Source of the DNA: Lutibacter maritimus
GTDB taxonomy: Bacteria > Bacteroidota > Bacteroidia > Flavobacteriales > Flavobacteriaceae
Assembly (NCBI RefSeq): GCF_900116115.1
Contig: NZ_FOZP01000007.1
Coordinates: 175,385-239,384 of the forward strand
DNA length: 64,000 nucleotides
Direction: 5' to 3'
In this document: positions 35,095-44,778 of the stretch, piece after piece
Numbering within the stretch: the first letter of the stretch is position 1
Layout of the letters: every line of letters starts with the position of its first letter
Position numbers and translations under genes: made by a program
The notes under the pieces: model-generated
The model's database searches: none
Seen by the model: the letters and a program-made list of their open reading frames with translations, nothing else
What the model was told of the DNA's origin: nothing

Positions 35095-36081
35095 TTATAC
35101 TGAAGTTATTTCAGCAACTTTTAGTAATTCTTCGTTAATATCGTGATTCATTTTAATTGCTTTATTGAAACCTACAGAAGTTACCTCATTGTTGGTAACA
35201 CCAACCATTACTCCTGAGGTTCTATCTAACAATGCTTCAACTGCTGCAACACCTAATCTACTGGCTAAAACTCTATCATAACAACTTGGTGAACCACCTC
35301 GTTGCATATGACCTAAAACTGAGACTCTAATATCATAAAAAGGATATTTTTCTTTAATATAATCAGCTAATTCAAAAACATTTTTTCCAATTTTATCTCC
35401 TTCAGAAACAACAACAATACTTGATGTTTTTCCTTTTTCTCTACTTTTGTCAAGTGATTCAACTAATCTATCTAGTCCTAAGTTTTTTTCAGGAATTAGA
35501 ATTTCTTCAGCTCCTGCACCAATACCAGTATTTAAAGCAATAAAACCAGCATCTCTACCCATTACTTCAATAAAAAATAATCGGTTATGCGAACTTGCTG
35601 TATCTCTAATTTTATCAATAACTTCAACAACTGTATTTAGAGCTGTATCATATCCAATTGTATTATCAGTACCATAGATATCATTATCAATTGTTCCGGG
35701 AATACCAACAACAGGAAAATTAAATTCTTCAATAAATTTTAATCCTCCAGTAAAAGTACCATCACCACCAATAATGACAAGTGCACCAACACCCGCTTTT
35801 TTTAGGTTTTCATAAGCTTTTGCTCTTCCTTCAACTGTTTTAAATTCTTCAGATCTTGCTGATTTTAAAATAGTTCCCCCTTTGTTAATAATATTACTTA
35901 CGTGGCGTGCGGAAAGCATTTCAAAATCTCCTTCAATTAATCCTTGGTATCCTCTATAAACACCAATACAATCAACTCTGTAATATGTACATGCTCTAAC
36001 AACAGCACGTATTGCTGCGTTCATACCCGGAGCATCTCCTCCTGAGGTTAAAACTGCTATCTTTTTAATAGGTTCATTCAT
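35095..36081 (-). CDS. pfkA: ATP-dependent 6-phosphofructokinase
   Basis: A 328-residue glycolytic enzyme of bacterial ATP-PFK length. The N-terminal nucleotide site is LTSGGDAPGMNAAIRAVVR, GGDGTFTGG is at residues 105-113 with glycine at the ATP-specificity position, and the catalytic PGTIDNDIYGTDNTIG is at 128-143. MGRDAGFIAL and LGHMQRGGSPSCYDRVLASR follow. It phosphorylates fructose-6-phosphate and commits carbon to glycolysis. It is first in pfkA-gapA-kinase. The starch locus just upstream ends in a terminator, so co-regulation would need shared factors rather than one transcript. Confidence 0.97.
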   Translation of the reverse strand: MNEPIKKIAVLTSGGDAPGMNAAIRAVVRACTYYRVDCIGVYRGYQGLIEGDFEMLSARHVSNIINKGGTILKSARSEEFKTVEGRAKAYENLKKAGVGALVIIGGDGTFTGGLKFIEEFNFPVVGIPGTIDNDIYGTDNTIGYDTALNTVVEVIDKIRDTASSHNRLFFIEVMGRDAGFIALNTGIGAGAEEILIPEKNLGLDRLVESLDKSREKGKTSSIVVVSEGDKIGKNVFELADYIKEKYPFYDIRVSVLGHMQRGGSPSCYDRVLASRLGVAAVEALLDRTSGVMVGVTNNEVTSVGFNKAIKMNHDINEELLKVAEITSV

Positions 36082-36099
36082 TACTTAAAATTAATAGTT

Positions 36100-36133
36100 C
36101 AAAGGTACTTTTTAATGAAATTTTTTCCTACAA
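36100..36133 (-). promoter_or_regulatory. Promoter of pfkA-gapA-kinase (TTG-N23-TACCTTTG)
   Basis: On the minus strand a TTG (36133-36131) and an exact TAnnTTTG box (36107-36100) are 23 bases apart, at the long end of the allowed spacing. The box is 18 bases before the pfkA start. Confidence 0.6.
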
Positions 36134-36175
36134 AACAGGTCAATATTCACTAAAACGATTTCGCTGTTTTTTAAT

Positions 36176-36208
36176 AAAAAAGGCATCTTTTAAAGATACC
36201 TTTTTTTT
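36176..36208 (-). terminator. Terminator of the glycosidase operon
   Basis: On the minus strand, AAAGGTATCTTT / AAAGATGCCTTT (one internal mismatch) followed by six T residues lies 37 bases after the last glycosidase stop. Confidence 0.75.
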
Positions 36209-36244
36209 GTTTAAAAAACTTATATTCAAATTGTTAAAACATTG

Positions 36245-37600
36245 TTAATCTATAAATATTTTATATTCCCAAGGTTTAAATGTTTGCTCAGTTTCTCCAG
36301 AAAAAAGAACCTTATCGTTGGTAAAATAATTGGTTGATTCGCCCTCTTTTTTAAATACAAAATTAATCTCTTTATTTGATAAATTACCAATAAAAGTTAG
36401 CTTTTGACCTTCTTTTTCTCTTGTAAAAATTAAAATATTTTGATCATCTGAAGAACTAATTCTGGTATATGATGCAGCATTTTTACCTCCATTTAAAGCT
36501 TTATTTGTATTTTTAAGCGTTCCTAATTTCTCTAAAATTGGCCAAACATTTCCTTTTGTTTTATTAATAGTGTCTTTTTCAAAAAACAATAATCTTTTAT
36601 TCATATCGTATTCTTGGCCACTATAAATTAATGGCATACCAGGTGCACAATATGACAATGCCAACATTAATTCTGATGCATCACCCATACGTTCTTTCAC
36701 TGTTCCATTCCAAGAATTTTCATCGTGGTTTGTTACAAAATTCATTAAAATATCATCTTTTGCATACAATGTATCAATTTGAGCCATTCGATCATCCCAA
36801 TTTTTTACAGTTTCTTCACCTTTTGCAATGTGATTCATTCTGTGGTGCGTATCCCAACTGTATCCCATATCAAAAGCATTTTTCATTAACTCAGGCTCCC
36901 AAGCCTCTGCTAGCATAAAAACTGGCTTTACTTTCTTTAATTCGGCAACTGTATTTTCCCAAAAATCTGTAGGAACCATTCCTGCAACATCACATCTAAA
37001 TCCATCCACATTAGCTTCTTTTAACCAATATTTCATGTCTTCCAACATTTCTGCACGCATTTCTAAATTATCATAATTTAAATCTGCAACATCTGTCCAA
37101 TCTGTTCCAACAGTATGCGTAATTTTTCCAGCTTCATTTTTAGTATAATATTCTGGATGTTCTTTTAACCAAACGTGATCCCAACCGGTATGATTTGCAA
37201 CCCAGTCTAAAATTACATACATACCATTTTTGTGTGCTGTTTTTACAAGATTTTTAACATCCTCTAAATTTCCAAATTCTGGGTTTACTTTTGTGTAATC
37301 TGAAATTGCATAATAGCTTCCTAAGGTACCTTTACTTTTGGTTGTAGAAATTGGATAAATTGGCATAACCCAAATTATTTTAACTCCCAATTCTTTTAAT
37401 TTTGGAATATCTTTAGTAAATTCTTTAAATGTTCCTTCAACTGAATATTGACGGATATTTGCTTCATAAATAACTGCATTTTCTAATACTTCATCAGAAA
37501 TTGGAGCAATTGTAGCGGGCACTTCACTTACCGCTTGTTTAGGTTCTGTTTTGCACGATACTATCATAGCAAGAATTAAAATTAAATAAATATTTTTCAT
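36245..37600 (-). CDS. GH13 alpha-amylase family lipoprotein
   Basis: A 451-residue protein with a lipoprotein signal ending at Cys16 (AMIVSC), followed by KTEPKQ, a basic mature N terminus that suggests the periplasm. The GH13 barrel has all catalytic residues: nucleophile Asp204 (VDGFRCDVAG), acid/base Glu232 (FMLAEAWEP) and Asp293 (FVTNHDENSW), with DWVANHTGWDHVW as conserved region I. It should cut alpha-1,4 links in maltodextrins. It is the last gene of the starch-locus minus-strand operon, 6 bases after GH97, and is the shortest of the four GH13 enzymes here. Confidence 0.93.
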   Translation of the reverse strand: MKNIYLILILAMIVSCKTEPKQAVSEVPATIAPISDEVLENAVIYEANIRQYSVEGTFKEFTKDIPKLKELGVKIIWVMPIYPISTTKSKGTLGSYYAISDYTKVNPEFGNLEDVKNLVKTAHKNGMYVILDWVANHTGWDHVWLKEHPEYYTKNEAGKITHTVGTDWTDVADLNYDNLEMRAEMLEDMKYWLKEANVDGFRCDVAGMVPTDFWENTVAELKKVKPVFMLAEAWEPELMKNAFDMGYSWDTHHRMNHIAKGEETVKNWDDRMAQIDTLYAKDDILMNFVTNHDENSWNGTVKERMGDASELMLALSYCAPGMPLIYSGQEYDMNKRLLFFEKDTINKTKGNVWPILEKLGTLKNTNKALNGGKNAASYTRISSSDDQNILIFTREKEGQKLTFIGNLSNKEINFVFKKEGESTNYFTNDKVLFSGETEQTFKPWEYKIFID

Positions 37601-37606
37601 TGATTA

Positions 37607-39730
37607 TTACTTTTTAGGTTTTAAACTTATTGCGAAACCTCCTCCTGGAGCAAGTTTCATTTTTATAATTGATTGATTGTTTATTTCTATTGTTTTTATA
37701 TTTATTGAAGTTGGATTTTTATCCCAATGGGCATCTGTTCCATCTTCATAAATAATTGCTTCATAAGTTGTATTTGGACTTAAAAAATCAAAATTTAATT
37801 CCATTTCTCTTGCATTTTCATCGGTAATTCCGCCTACAAACCAATTTTCTGATGTTCTTTCTTTACGTGCAATAGTAACAAAATCACCAACTTCACCATT
37901 TAAAATGTTGGTTTGCTGCCAATCTACTCCAACATCTTTTATAAATTGAAACGCAGGATTTCCTTCGTAATTTTCAATTAAATCTGCCGCCATTTGTATT
38001 GGACTATAAATAACAACATACAAAGCTAACTGCTGAGCTATAGTAGTATTTACCTGATTTTCAACCTTCCATTTATCAAATTTAATATCAAAAATTCCTG
38101 GCGTATAATCTATAGGGCCTGCCAACATTCTTGTAAAAGCCACAATTGGTAAATGTTCTGCTGGGTTTCCACCATCAGTTGCCCAAGCGTTAAACTCTTG
38201 TCCGCGTAGACCTTCACGAGAAATAGTATTTGGATATGTTCTTCGTAAACCTGTATCCTTAATAGGTTCATGCGCATTGATTGCCACTTGGTATTTCGCT
38301 GCTTTAATCACTGCATTATTATACTGATTTACCATATATTGACCGTGATGATATTCACCTTTAGGTAATATTTTACCTACATAACCAGTTTTAACAGCGT
38401 GAATTCCTAAACTTTGCATTAATGCATACGCTGTATCTTGTTGCTTTTCATAGGTTTCAGTTGCTGCAGAAGTTTCATGATGCATAATAATTTCAACACC
38501 TTTTTCTTTTCCGTAACGCACCACTTCTTTTAAATCATAATCTGGATAAGGAGTTACAAAATCAAACACGCCTTCTCTATCTTCAAAACCAATCCAATGT
38601 TCCCACCCAGTGTTCCAACCTTCAACCAATATAGCTCCAATATTATTTTTAGCTGAAAAATCAATAAAAGCTTTAGCATTTTCAGTTGTTGCGCCGTGCT
38701 TTCCATGAGGTTTCAATTCTGTTGTATGGGAAGTCATATCTTGTTGTGCACTCATATCCCAAGTTGATTTACCTAAATGCATTTCCCACCATATTCCCAT
38801 ATATTTTGTTGGTTTAACCCAAGAAGAAACATCGCCTAATTTATTAGGTTCGTTTAAGTTTACAATTAGTTTAGATTCTATTAAATCTCCAGCTTTTTCT
38901 GCAATTTGTATAGTTCTCCAAGGTGTTTCAAAGGGAACAGTTCTAAATACTTTATAATCTCTATTTGCCGAACCTACCAATCCGCTAGTCATTGTAAAAT
39001 TAGTGGTATCAACTTTTAAAGTCATATCAGCATAATCAACTAAAGCAGCCTCATGAAAACTTAAATGCAAACCACTTACTGTTTTCATTGTCACTGGTGT
39101 ATTTACAGCGTTTATTGGAATATAAGTTTGCCCTAAATCAGGGTGATTCGCTTTTGACAAAGCATCAATATTTGAAAAATTGGTTGTACTAAATAAATGC
39201 TCATAAATATCCCAATCTCCGGGTGTCCACCAAACTTTATGATCTCCTGTTAAATTAAACTGTGTATTTTCATCTGTAATAAAAACTTCCTTTAAATTTT
39301 CTTGTTCTGGAAATTCATATCTAAATCCAATTCCATCATCAAAAACTCTAAAAATAATGTTTAGTTTTCTTTTTAATTCTGATGTTTCTTGCAATTCAAT
39401 TTTTAACTCATTATAATTATTTACAACATCTAATTGCTCTCCCCAAGGCATTTGCCAAGTTTCATAAAAACTACTAGAAACGGCATTAATAATTTCAAAC
39501 TTATCTTTTAATGAAAGCTGATCTTTTAAATTAAAACCTAAAGTAGAAGGCTTAATAACTTCACCATTTTTAAAATTCACTAAATATGTTGGCTCACCAT
39601 TTTTAGATAAATTGAATTTAATTTCGATGGAGTTATTTGGCGAAGCAATTACAATTTCTTGTAATTGTTTTTTTGCACAAGAACCCATAATAAAGGCTAC
39701 TATTAATACACTTAATTTTATATATTTCAT
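37607..39730 (-). CDS. susB: GH97 alpha-glucosidase, SusB-like lipoprotein
   Basis: A 707-residue protein from the ATG at 39730; a TTG 18 bases upstream lies inside the preceding gene. The lipoprotein signal ends at Cys18 (AFIMGSC), followed by AKKQLQ, a basic mature start. It has the GH97 order: N-terminal beta-sandwich (about 30-290), a catalytic barrel with ILVEGWNTGWEHW, HEPIKDTGLRRTYPN and SREGLRGQEFNAW, and a C-terminal beta domain. The Glu-bearing HEPIK and REGLRG segments resemble the inverting SusB subgroup rather than the retaining one. It releases glucose from maltodextrins in the periplasm. Only one base separates it from the GH13 gene upstream. Confidence 0.92.
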   Translation of the reverse strand: MKYIKLSVLIVAFIMGSCAKKQLQEIVIASPNNSIEIKFNLSKNGEPTYLVNFKNGEVIKPSTLGFNLKDQLSLKDKFEIINAVSSSFYETWQMPWGEQLDVVNNYNELKIELQETSELKRKLNIIFRVFDDGIGFRYEFPEQENLKEVFITDENTQFNLTGDHKVWWTPGDWDIYEHLFSTTNFSNIDALSKANHPDLGQTYIPINAVNTPVTMKTVSGLHLSFHEAALVDYADMTLKVDTTNFTMTSGLVGSANRDYKVFRTVPFETPWRTIQIAEKAGDLIESKLIVNLNEPNKLGDVSSWVKPTKYMGIWWEMHLGKSTWDMSAQQDMTSHTTELKPHGKHGATTENAKAFIDFSAKNNIGAILVEGWNTGWEHWIGFEDREGVFDFVTPYPDYDLKEVVRYGKEKGVEIIMHHETSAATETYEKQQDTAYALMQSLGIHAVKTGYVGKILPKGEYHHGQYMVNQYNNAVIKAAKYQVAINAHEPIKDTGLRRTYPNTISREGLRGQEFNAWATDGGNPAEHLPIVAFTRMLAGPIDYTPGIFDIKFDKWKVENQVNTTIAQQLALYVVIYSPIQMAADLIENYEGNPAFQFIKDVGVDWQQTNILNGEVGDFVTIARKERTSENWFVGGITDENAREMELNFDFLSPNTTYEAIIYEDGTDAHWDKNPTSINIKTIEINNQSIIKMKLAPGGGFAISLKPKK

Positions 39731-39731
39731 T

Positions 39732-41399
39732 TTAATTAATTTTTTCAAGTAATACTACAGAGTTTGGAGTGTTCAATTTCACTTTACCGTTTTTTACAGT
39801 TGTTTTTGTTTTAGAATATGCATCAATTAATTCATATCCATCTGTAAAAACTGTTCCAACAGTTAATTCTTTCTCCCCTTCAGGAAGATCTAAACCAATT
39901 ACAACAGCATCGGTATAGGCTCCTTTTGTAAAAGTTCTTTCAAAAACGTAGGGATTTTCACTCAACATTTTATGAACTCCTGCACCAACAGCTGGATGAT
40001 TTTTTCTGAACTTTCCTAATTTTTGCCAATGTGTTAAAACATCTTTCGTTTGCTGATTATTGGCTATTTCATCCCAATTCATATTAGATCGCAAAGTTGC
40101 ATCGCCAACAGTTCCTTCAATTATTAAAGATCGTGCAGATTCATCTCCATAATATACTTGTGCTGCACCGGGACACAACAATAATTTAGTTGCAGATTCG
40201 TATGGTTTTGTTCTGTCTTTATCAAACGGACTTCCATCATCATGAGAACTTACGTAATTTAAAACGCAGAAGCCTTTTAATTGATCGTTTAAAATATTAG
40301 AATATCTAGAAAATAATTCTTCATAGGTATTTTGAGCTGCATTCCATTTAAACTCAAAATTGATTAGACTATTAAATCCATTTTCAAAATAATTTACTTT
40401 TTTATCACCAAAATCATACAACTGTGCACTTCCAATTCCATAATTATACACTTCACCAACCATATAAAACGCATTATCATCTAACACTTTATCTGGATTA
40501 TTTTTTTTCCATTCCGCAAAAGCGTACTCGCACTCTTTTTTAAATTCTCCCCAAATTGTTTCTTCCGTATGTTTTACCGTATCTGCTCTATAACCATCAA
40601 TTCCAAATTCAGTTATATAATCTGTTAACCATTTCATAATGTAAAATCTTGGTGCTTTTGGGTAGCCAGTTCTTGCAAAAAAATCATCTAATTCTTTCAT
40701 TTCTTGCTCGTACCTTCCTTCTGCTTTCCACTTTTCAGCCAAAACTTTCGGAATTTCTACATTCTCATTACTTTCCGTTTTAATATCTGGTAAATTTTTT
40801 ACCAATGTACACATCACAGTAGATTCATAATCTTTATATGAACATTGCACATCAGTCCGCACCCAGTCATTTGGCCAAACAGGATCTAATTCAGTTACTG
40901 GACCTGTATGATTTATAACGCCATCTAATACAATTCTAATTCCGTTTTTATGTGCTACTTCTACTAATTTTTTTAAATCTTCTTTTGTTCCAAAATTAGG
41001 ATCTAAAGTAGTCCAATCATTTGTCCAATACCCATGAAAACCGTATGTTGAACCGGTTCCTTCATCAACATCTCCGTGAATTTGCTCTACAATTGGCGTT
41101 AGCCAGATAGCATTTATCCCTAAATCTGTAAAATAACCTTCTTCAATTTTTTTTGTAATTCCAATAATATCACCACCTTCAAACCCACGTAATTTGGGTG
41201 TTTCTTTTGTTCTATCAAAATTAACATCATTTTCAGGGTTTCCGTTATTAAATCTATCTGTTAATAAAAAATAGATGTTTGCATTTTCCCAAATAAAAGG
41301 AATATTATTGGTTTCCTTTGCTGAAATCATTTCTTGTTTTTTTGTGTTACAGCTTGCTAAAATAGTAGATAGCATTAGTAGTATTAAATATTTTTTCAT
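39732..41399 (-). CDS. GH13 alpha-amylase family lipoprotein
   Basis: A 555-residue protein with a lipoprotein signal ending at Cys17 (STILASC), then NTKKQEM, again basic and probably periplasmic. Catalytic regions are complete: LDGVINHTGPV, the nucleophile Asp in IDGYRADTVKHTEE, the acid/base Glu in FYMVGEVYNYG, and Asp in YVSSHDDGSPFDKDR. The long insertion between regions I and II (KDYESTVMCTLVKNLPDI) is typical of the amylases found with SusB in flavobacteria. It lies 6 bases after GH31. It cuts imported maltodextrins; exact specificity cannot be read. Confidence 0.93.
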   Translation of the reverse strand: MKKYLILLMLSTILASCNTKKQEMISAKETNNIPFIWENANIYFLLTDRFNNGNPENDVNFDRTKETPKLRGFEGGDIIGITKKIEEGYFTDLGINAIWLTPIVEQIHGDVDEGTGSTYGFHGYWTNDWTTLDPNFGTKEDLKKLVEVAHKNGIRIVLDGVINHTGPVTELDPVWPNDWVRTDVQCSYKDYESTVMCTLVKNLPDIKTESNENVEIPKVLAEKWKAEGRYEQEMKELDDFFARTGYPKAPRFYIMKWLTDYITEFGIDGYRADTVKHTEETIWGEFKKECEYAFAEWKKNNPDKVLDDNAFYMVGEVYNYGIGSAQLYDFGDKKVNYFENGFNSLINFEFKWNAAQNTYEELFSRYSNILNDQLKGFCVLNYVSSHDDGSPFDKDRTKPYESATKLLLCPGAAQVYYGDESARSLIIEGTVGDATLRSNMNWDEIANNQQTKDVLTHWQKLGKFRKNHPAVGAGVHKMLSENPYVFERTFTKGAYTDAVVIGLDLPEGEKELTVGTVFTDGYELIDAYSKTKTTVKNGKVKLNTPNSVVLLEKIN

Positions 41400-41405
41400 T
41401 CTTAT

Positions 41406-43787
41406 TTAGAATTTAATTTTGATTGTTTTTTCTGAAACTTTTTGTATTGAAATTATAATTTCAAGTGTACCCTTTTCATCATTCCAAGTAAACTTATAAC
41501 CTTTCACTTTTTTAGGTTTTTTTGAAATATTATGAACTATTAGTTTTATTTCTTTTGATGAAAATTGATAGTTTTCCCCTAGCTCTAGCTCAATTTCAAC
41601 AGTTAAACAACCTTTTTTTAATTCACTTTCAAAATGCAATATTTCATACATTTCTTTCTCAAAAGCATTTGGTGTTTCACCATCATCATTATATAATTTA
41701 CCTTCACTTTCTTTAACGGTTTCATCAAAATAAAAATGCAAGTCAAACGATTTTAAGCTATAAGCATCTGTATTTTGAATTGACGCAATCATTGGAATAA
41801 AAGCACCTCCACGAACATATGTTGGAATACTTTCTAAAGATAATTGAACCGTTTTTGTTTGACCTCCTTCAACTTTTTCATCAGTATAAAAATTGAACCA
41901 ATTAGCGTTTTTTGGAAAAGTAACTTCTTGCTGCTTTAATCTAGAATTTACCACTGGACTCACCAAAATATCATTTCCCCACAAATACGTTTTATCATTT
42001 AAAAACAACTCATTATTTGTAGTATTTTCAAAAAATAATGGTCGCATTAATGGTGTTCCTTTTTGATTGTTTTCAAAGGAAAGTGTGTAATTATAAGGCA
42101 ACAAACTGTAACGTAATTCTATAGATTTTTTTGCTAAAGCTTTTGTAGTTGCCTCTCTAAAAATAGGTTCGCTTGGTACTTCTTCCTGTGCGTGTGGACG
42201 ATAAATTGGTTGAAAGACTCCATATTGAAGCCAACGTGTATACAATTCATCATCTAAATTATCACCTGCAAAACCACCTAAATCAGAATGCATATAGCCT
42301 AAACCTTGCATTCCCATTTGCAACGCTATTTCAACTTGCGATTGCAATCCTCCCCAAGTTCTGTTGACATCTCCAGACCAAGGAATCATTCCATAATGTT
42401 GTGAACCTGAATAACCTGCACGCATTAAAATAAACGGACGTTGGTTTGGAAAATCTTTTTGATAACCTTCAAAAATTAATTTTGCCCAATTGTGCCCGTA
42501 AATATTATGCACCTCATCTGCAGTTCCTGTTGCGTGTAATAAATCTGACGGATGTACTTCTGGCTCACCTAAATCTCCCCACCAACCAGCAACACCAATG
42601 TTATTTAAATTTTTATAAATATCCCAAAACCATTGTTTTCCTTCAGGTTTAAAAATGTCTATAATCCCAGTGTTACCAAAGTAAAAATCGTAGGTGTATG
42701 GTTTTCCTTCTTTGGTTTTTCCTAAAATATCTTTATCAACAGCTTCTTGCCATCTATTTGAAGTTGTTAACACAAAAGGTTCTGTTATTAAAATTGTTTT
42801 AACTCCTTTTGCTTTTAAATTAGCAATCATTTTCTCAGGATTAGGAAAGGAATCTTTATGAAATTCTAAATTTCCCATGGTTCCTTTCATTTCTTTTCCA
42901 AACCAAAATAAATCTAAAATTACAGCATCAACAGGAATTTTTTCTTCTGAAAATTTTGCTATTGTATTTTCAACCTCTTGTTGAGAATGATACCCAAATC
43001 TGCTTGCAAAATTACCCAATGCCCAACGTGGAATTAACGGTTGAAATCCTGTTAAACTCACATAATTTTCTACCAATTCTTCCCAATCATCACCAGCAAT
43101 TATTTGATAGGTTTTTCTACCAGATATTGTTTGATAGGTAAGCGTGTTATTTTTTTGACTATCTAAATCTAAATAGCCAATTGGTGCATTGTCAAAATGA
43201 ATAGCGTACATTTTTGAAGAATACACTAATGGAATTGTAAAGTTCATTAATTCCGAATGCGTTTCGTATCCATAATGCGCTCTATTATATAATTGCAAAC
43301 GGTAACCTCTACGGTTCATTCCCAATGCACGCGCGCCACCTCCATATAAAATTTCATCGTTGGTTAAATTGAAATCTAATTCTTCAAATTCATCATTTTT
43401 AGAATAACCATTTTTTTCAGAAGTTAATAATTTACCTTCATAATAATAGGATATTTGAAAAGGTGAATGTGCTATTTTTATTGAAAAATCTAATAGTTTA
43501 ATTTCTGTATTATTAGAAGTTTCGATAATTTTCATTTTAACCGATGTTGGTTTTAAAACTACTGCGTGAGAATTTTCAGAAAAACTTTCACCATTTGGAA
43601 TAAATGAAGTTTCAATTATTTTATTTCCGTATGGTTGAAATCTGTACAATCCATCATTTGTTTTTACTTCAACATAACTATCAAACTGCTTAATACTGTC
43701 AAATTTTCGATGAACATTTTGAGAAAAAACTGAAAAGTTTATCAAAGCAATAATTAAAACAGTAACTATTTTTTTAAAATTCTTCAT
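41406..43787 (-). CDS. GH31 alpha-glucosidase, exported
   Basis: A 793-residue protein from the ATG at 43787 (MKNFKKIV), which gives a normal signal peptide ending NFSVFS before Gln (mature QNVHRKFD). An ATG 12 bases upstream is also possible. GH31 hallmarks are VDAVILDLFWFGKEMKG, the nucleophile Asp in WWGDLGEPEVHP, the acid/base Asp in PWSGDVNRTWGG and MQGLGYMHSDLGGF. N-terminal and C-terminal beta domains flank the barrel. It should release glucose from the non-reducing ends of maltose or isomaltose in the periplasm. It is in the middle of the operon, 7 bases after the esterase gene. Confidence 0.93.
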   Translation of the reverse strand: MKNFKKIVTVLIIALINFSVFSQNVHRKFDSIKQFDSYVEVKTNDGLYRFQPYGNKIIETSFIPNGESFSENSHAVVLKPTSVKMKIIETSNNTEIKLLDFSIKIAHSPFQISYYYEGKLLTSEKNGYSKNDEFEELDFNLTNDEILYGGGARALGMNRRGYRLQLYNRAHYGYETHSELMNFTIPLVYSSKMYAIHFDNAPIGYLDLDSQKNNTLTYQTISGRKTYQIIAGDDWEELVENYVSLTGFQPLIPRWALGNFASRFGYHSQQEVENTIAKFSEEKIPVDAVILDLFWFGKEMKGTMGNLEFHKDSFPNPEKMIANLKAKGVKTILITEPFVLTTSNRWQEAVDKDILGKTKEGKPYTYDFYFGNTGIIDIFKPEGKQWFWDIYKNLNNIGVAGWWGDLGEPEVHPSDLLHATGTADEVHNIYGHNWAKLIFEGYQKDFPNQRPFILMRAGYSGSQHYGMIPWSGDVNRTWGGLQSQVEIALQMGMQGLGYMHSDLGGFAGDNLDDELYTRWLQYGVFQPIYRPHAQEEVPSEPIFREATTKALAKKSIELRYSLLPYNYTLSFENNQKGTPLMRPLFFENTTNNELFLNDKTYLWGNDILVSPVVNSRLKQQEVTFPKNANWFNFYTDEKVEGGQTKTVQLSLESIPTYVRGGAFIPMIASIQNTDAYSLKSFDLHFYFDETVKESEGKLYNDDGETPNAFEKEMYEILHFESELKKGCLTVEIELELGENYQFSSKEIKLIVHNISKKPKKVKGYKFTWNDEKGTLEIIISIQKVSEKTIKIKF

Positions 43788-43806
43788 TGTAATAATCATG
43801 GATTAA

Positions 43807-44775
43807 TTAGTTCTTTAATAAAAATTCAACTGGTATTTGAAAACGCTGATTCCAAGAGTTTTCAGAATGATCGTGCCCTTCAAATTTTAAATTTTTAGAA
43901 TTAGAATTATCAAAACCTTTTAAAGTTAGCACCTCATTTACCCTATATTGATATGGCAAATAAAATTTATCTAAAGTTTCTGTTCCATAATCAAAATAAA
44001 TTTTATGTGTTTTGGATGAAGGTAAATTTGACTCTAAATACTTAAAAAATGATTCAGGAACTACCGAATTTTCTTGAGGCATAAAACCTATCCAATGTGT
44101 AGATAAGCAAGCAGCTCCACCAAAAACTTTTGGGTATTCACAAATTGCGTACATTGAAATTAAACCACCCATACTTGAACCAGCTATAACCGTATTATCA
44201 GGATTTTTATAAACTGAAAAGTTTAAATCTATATATGGTTTTACTTCTTCAACAATAAATTTTAAATAATTATCCGATTGTAAACCTGTAAAAGTTGTAC
44301 CAAACTGTTTTTGACTTTCAGAAAAAATAGAATCTTTAAACTTCTGAGGTAATAAATCAAATGGTTTTTGTGGATAATAATCGGAATGTCTAATATTTGG
44401 ATGATTCCAAATTGCCACAACAATAGTATTTTTAATTTTTGTAGCATCTATTAATCCGCCAACAATTTCATCTACTTTCCATTCTTGTTTATTCCATGTA
44501 GTTTCTGCATCAAACAACATTTGTCCATCATGCATATACAAAACGGCATATTTATTTTTTAGCGAATAATTATTTGGCAACCAAATATCTACTGTTCTTG
44601 AACGCACAAATTTTGATGGAAAACTATCAATTCTTTTTATTGTTCCAGAACTTAACTTTCCATTGTATTCTGAAAGTTTAATAGTTGATAAATTAGTTAT
44701 AACTTGTTGCTTTTCTTTACAAGAAAATAAAGCCAGCAATAAAATTATAATTGTTGTTTCTTTAAAAAATCTCAT
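43807..44775 (-). CDS. Esterase-like alpha/beta-hydrolase lipoprotein (PF00756-type)
   Basis: A 322-residue protein with a lipoprotein signal ending at Cys19 (LALFSC), then KEKQQV. The fold of the D-like esterase/enterochelin-esterase family is seen: YAVLYMHDGQMLFD, VVAIWNHP, nucleophile serine in VIAGSSMGGLISMYAICEYP, an Asp in FDYGTETLDKFYLPYQ and His in KFEGHDHSENSW. Such proteins recur in flavobacterial starch loci but their substrate is not defined. It could remove acyl groups from glucans or be a glycan-binding relic. It lies 3 bases after the SusA-like gene and 19 bases before the GH31 start. Confidence 0.85.
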   Translation of the reverse strand: MRFFKETTIIILLLALFSCKEKQQVITNLSTIKLSEYNGKLSSGTIKRIDSFPSKFVRSRTVDIWLPNNYSLKNKYAVLYMHDGQMLFDAETTWNKQEWKVDEIVGGLIDATKIKNTIVVAIWNHPNIRHSDYYPQKPFDLLPQKFKDSIFSESQKQFGTTFTGLQSDNYLKFIVEEVKPYIDLNFSVYKNPDNTVIAGSSMGGLISMYAICEYPKVFGGAACLSTHWIGFMPQENSVVPESFFKYLESNLPSSKTHKIYFDYGTETLDKFYLPYQYRVNEVLTLKGFDNSNSKNLKFEGHDHSENSWNQRFQIPVEFLLKN

Positions 44776-44778
44776 AAC

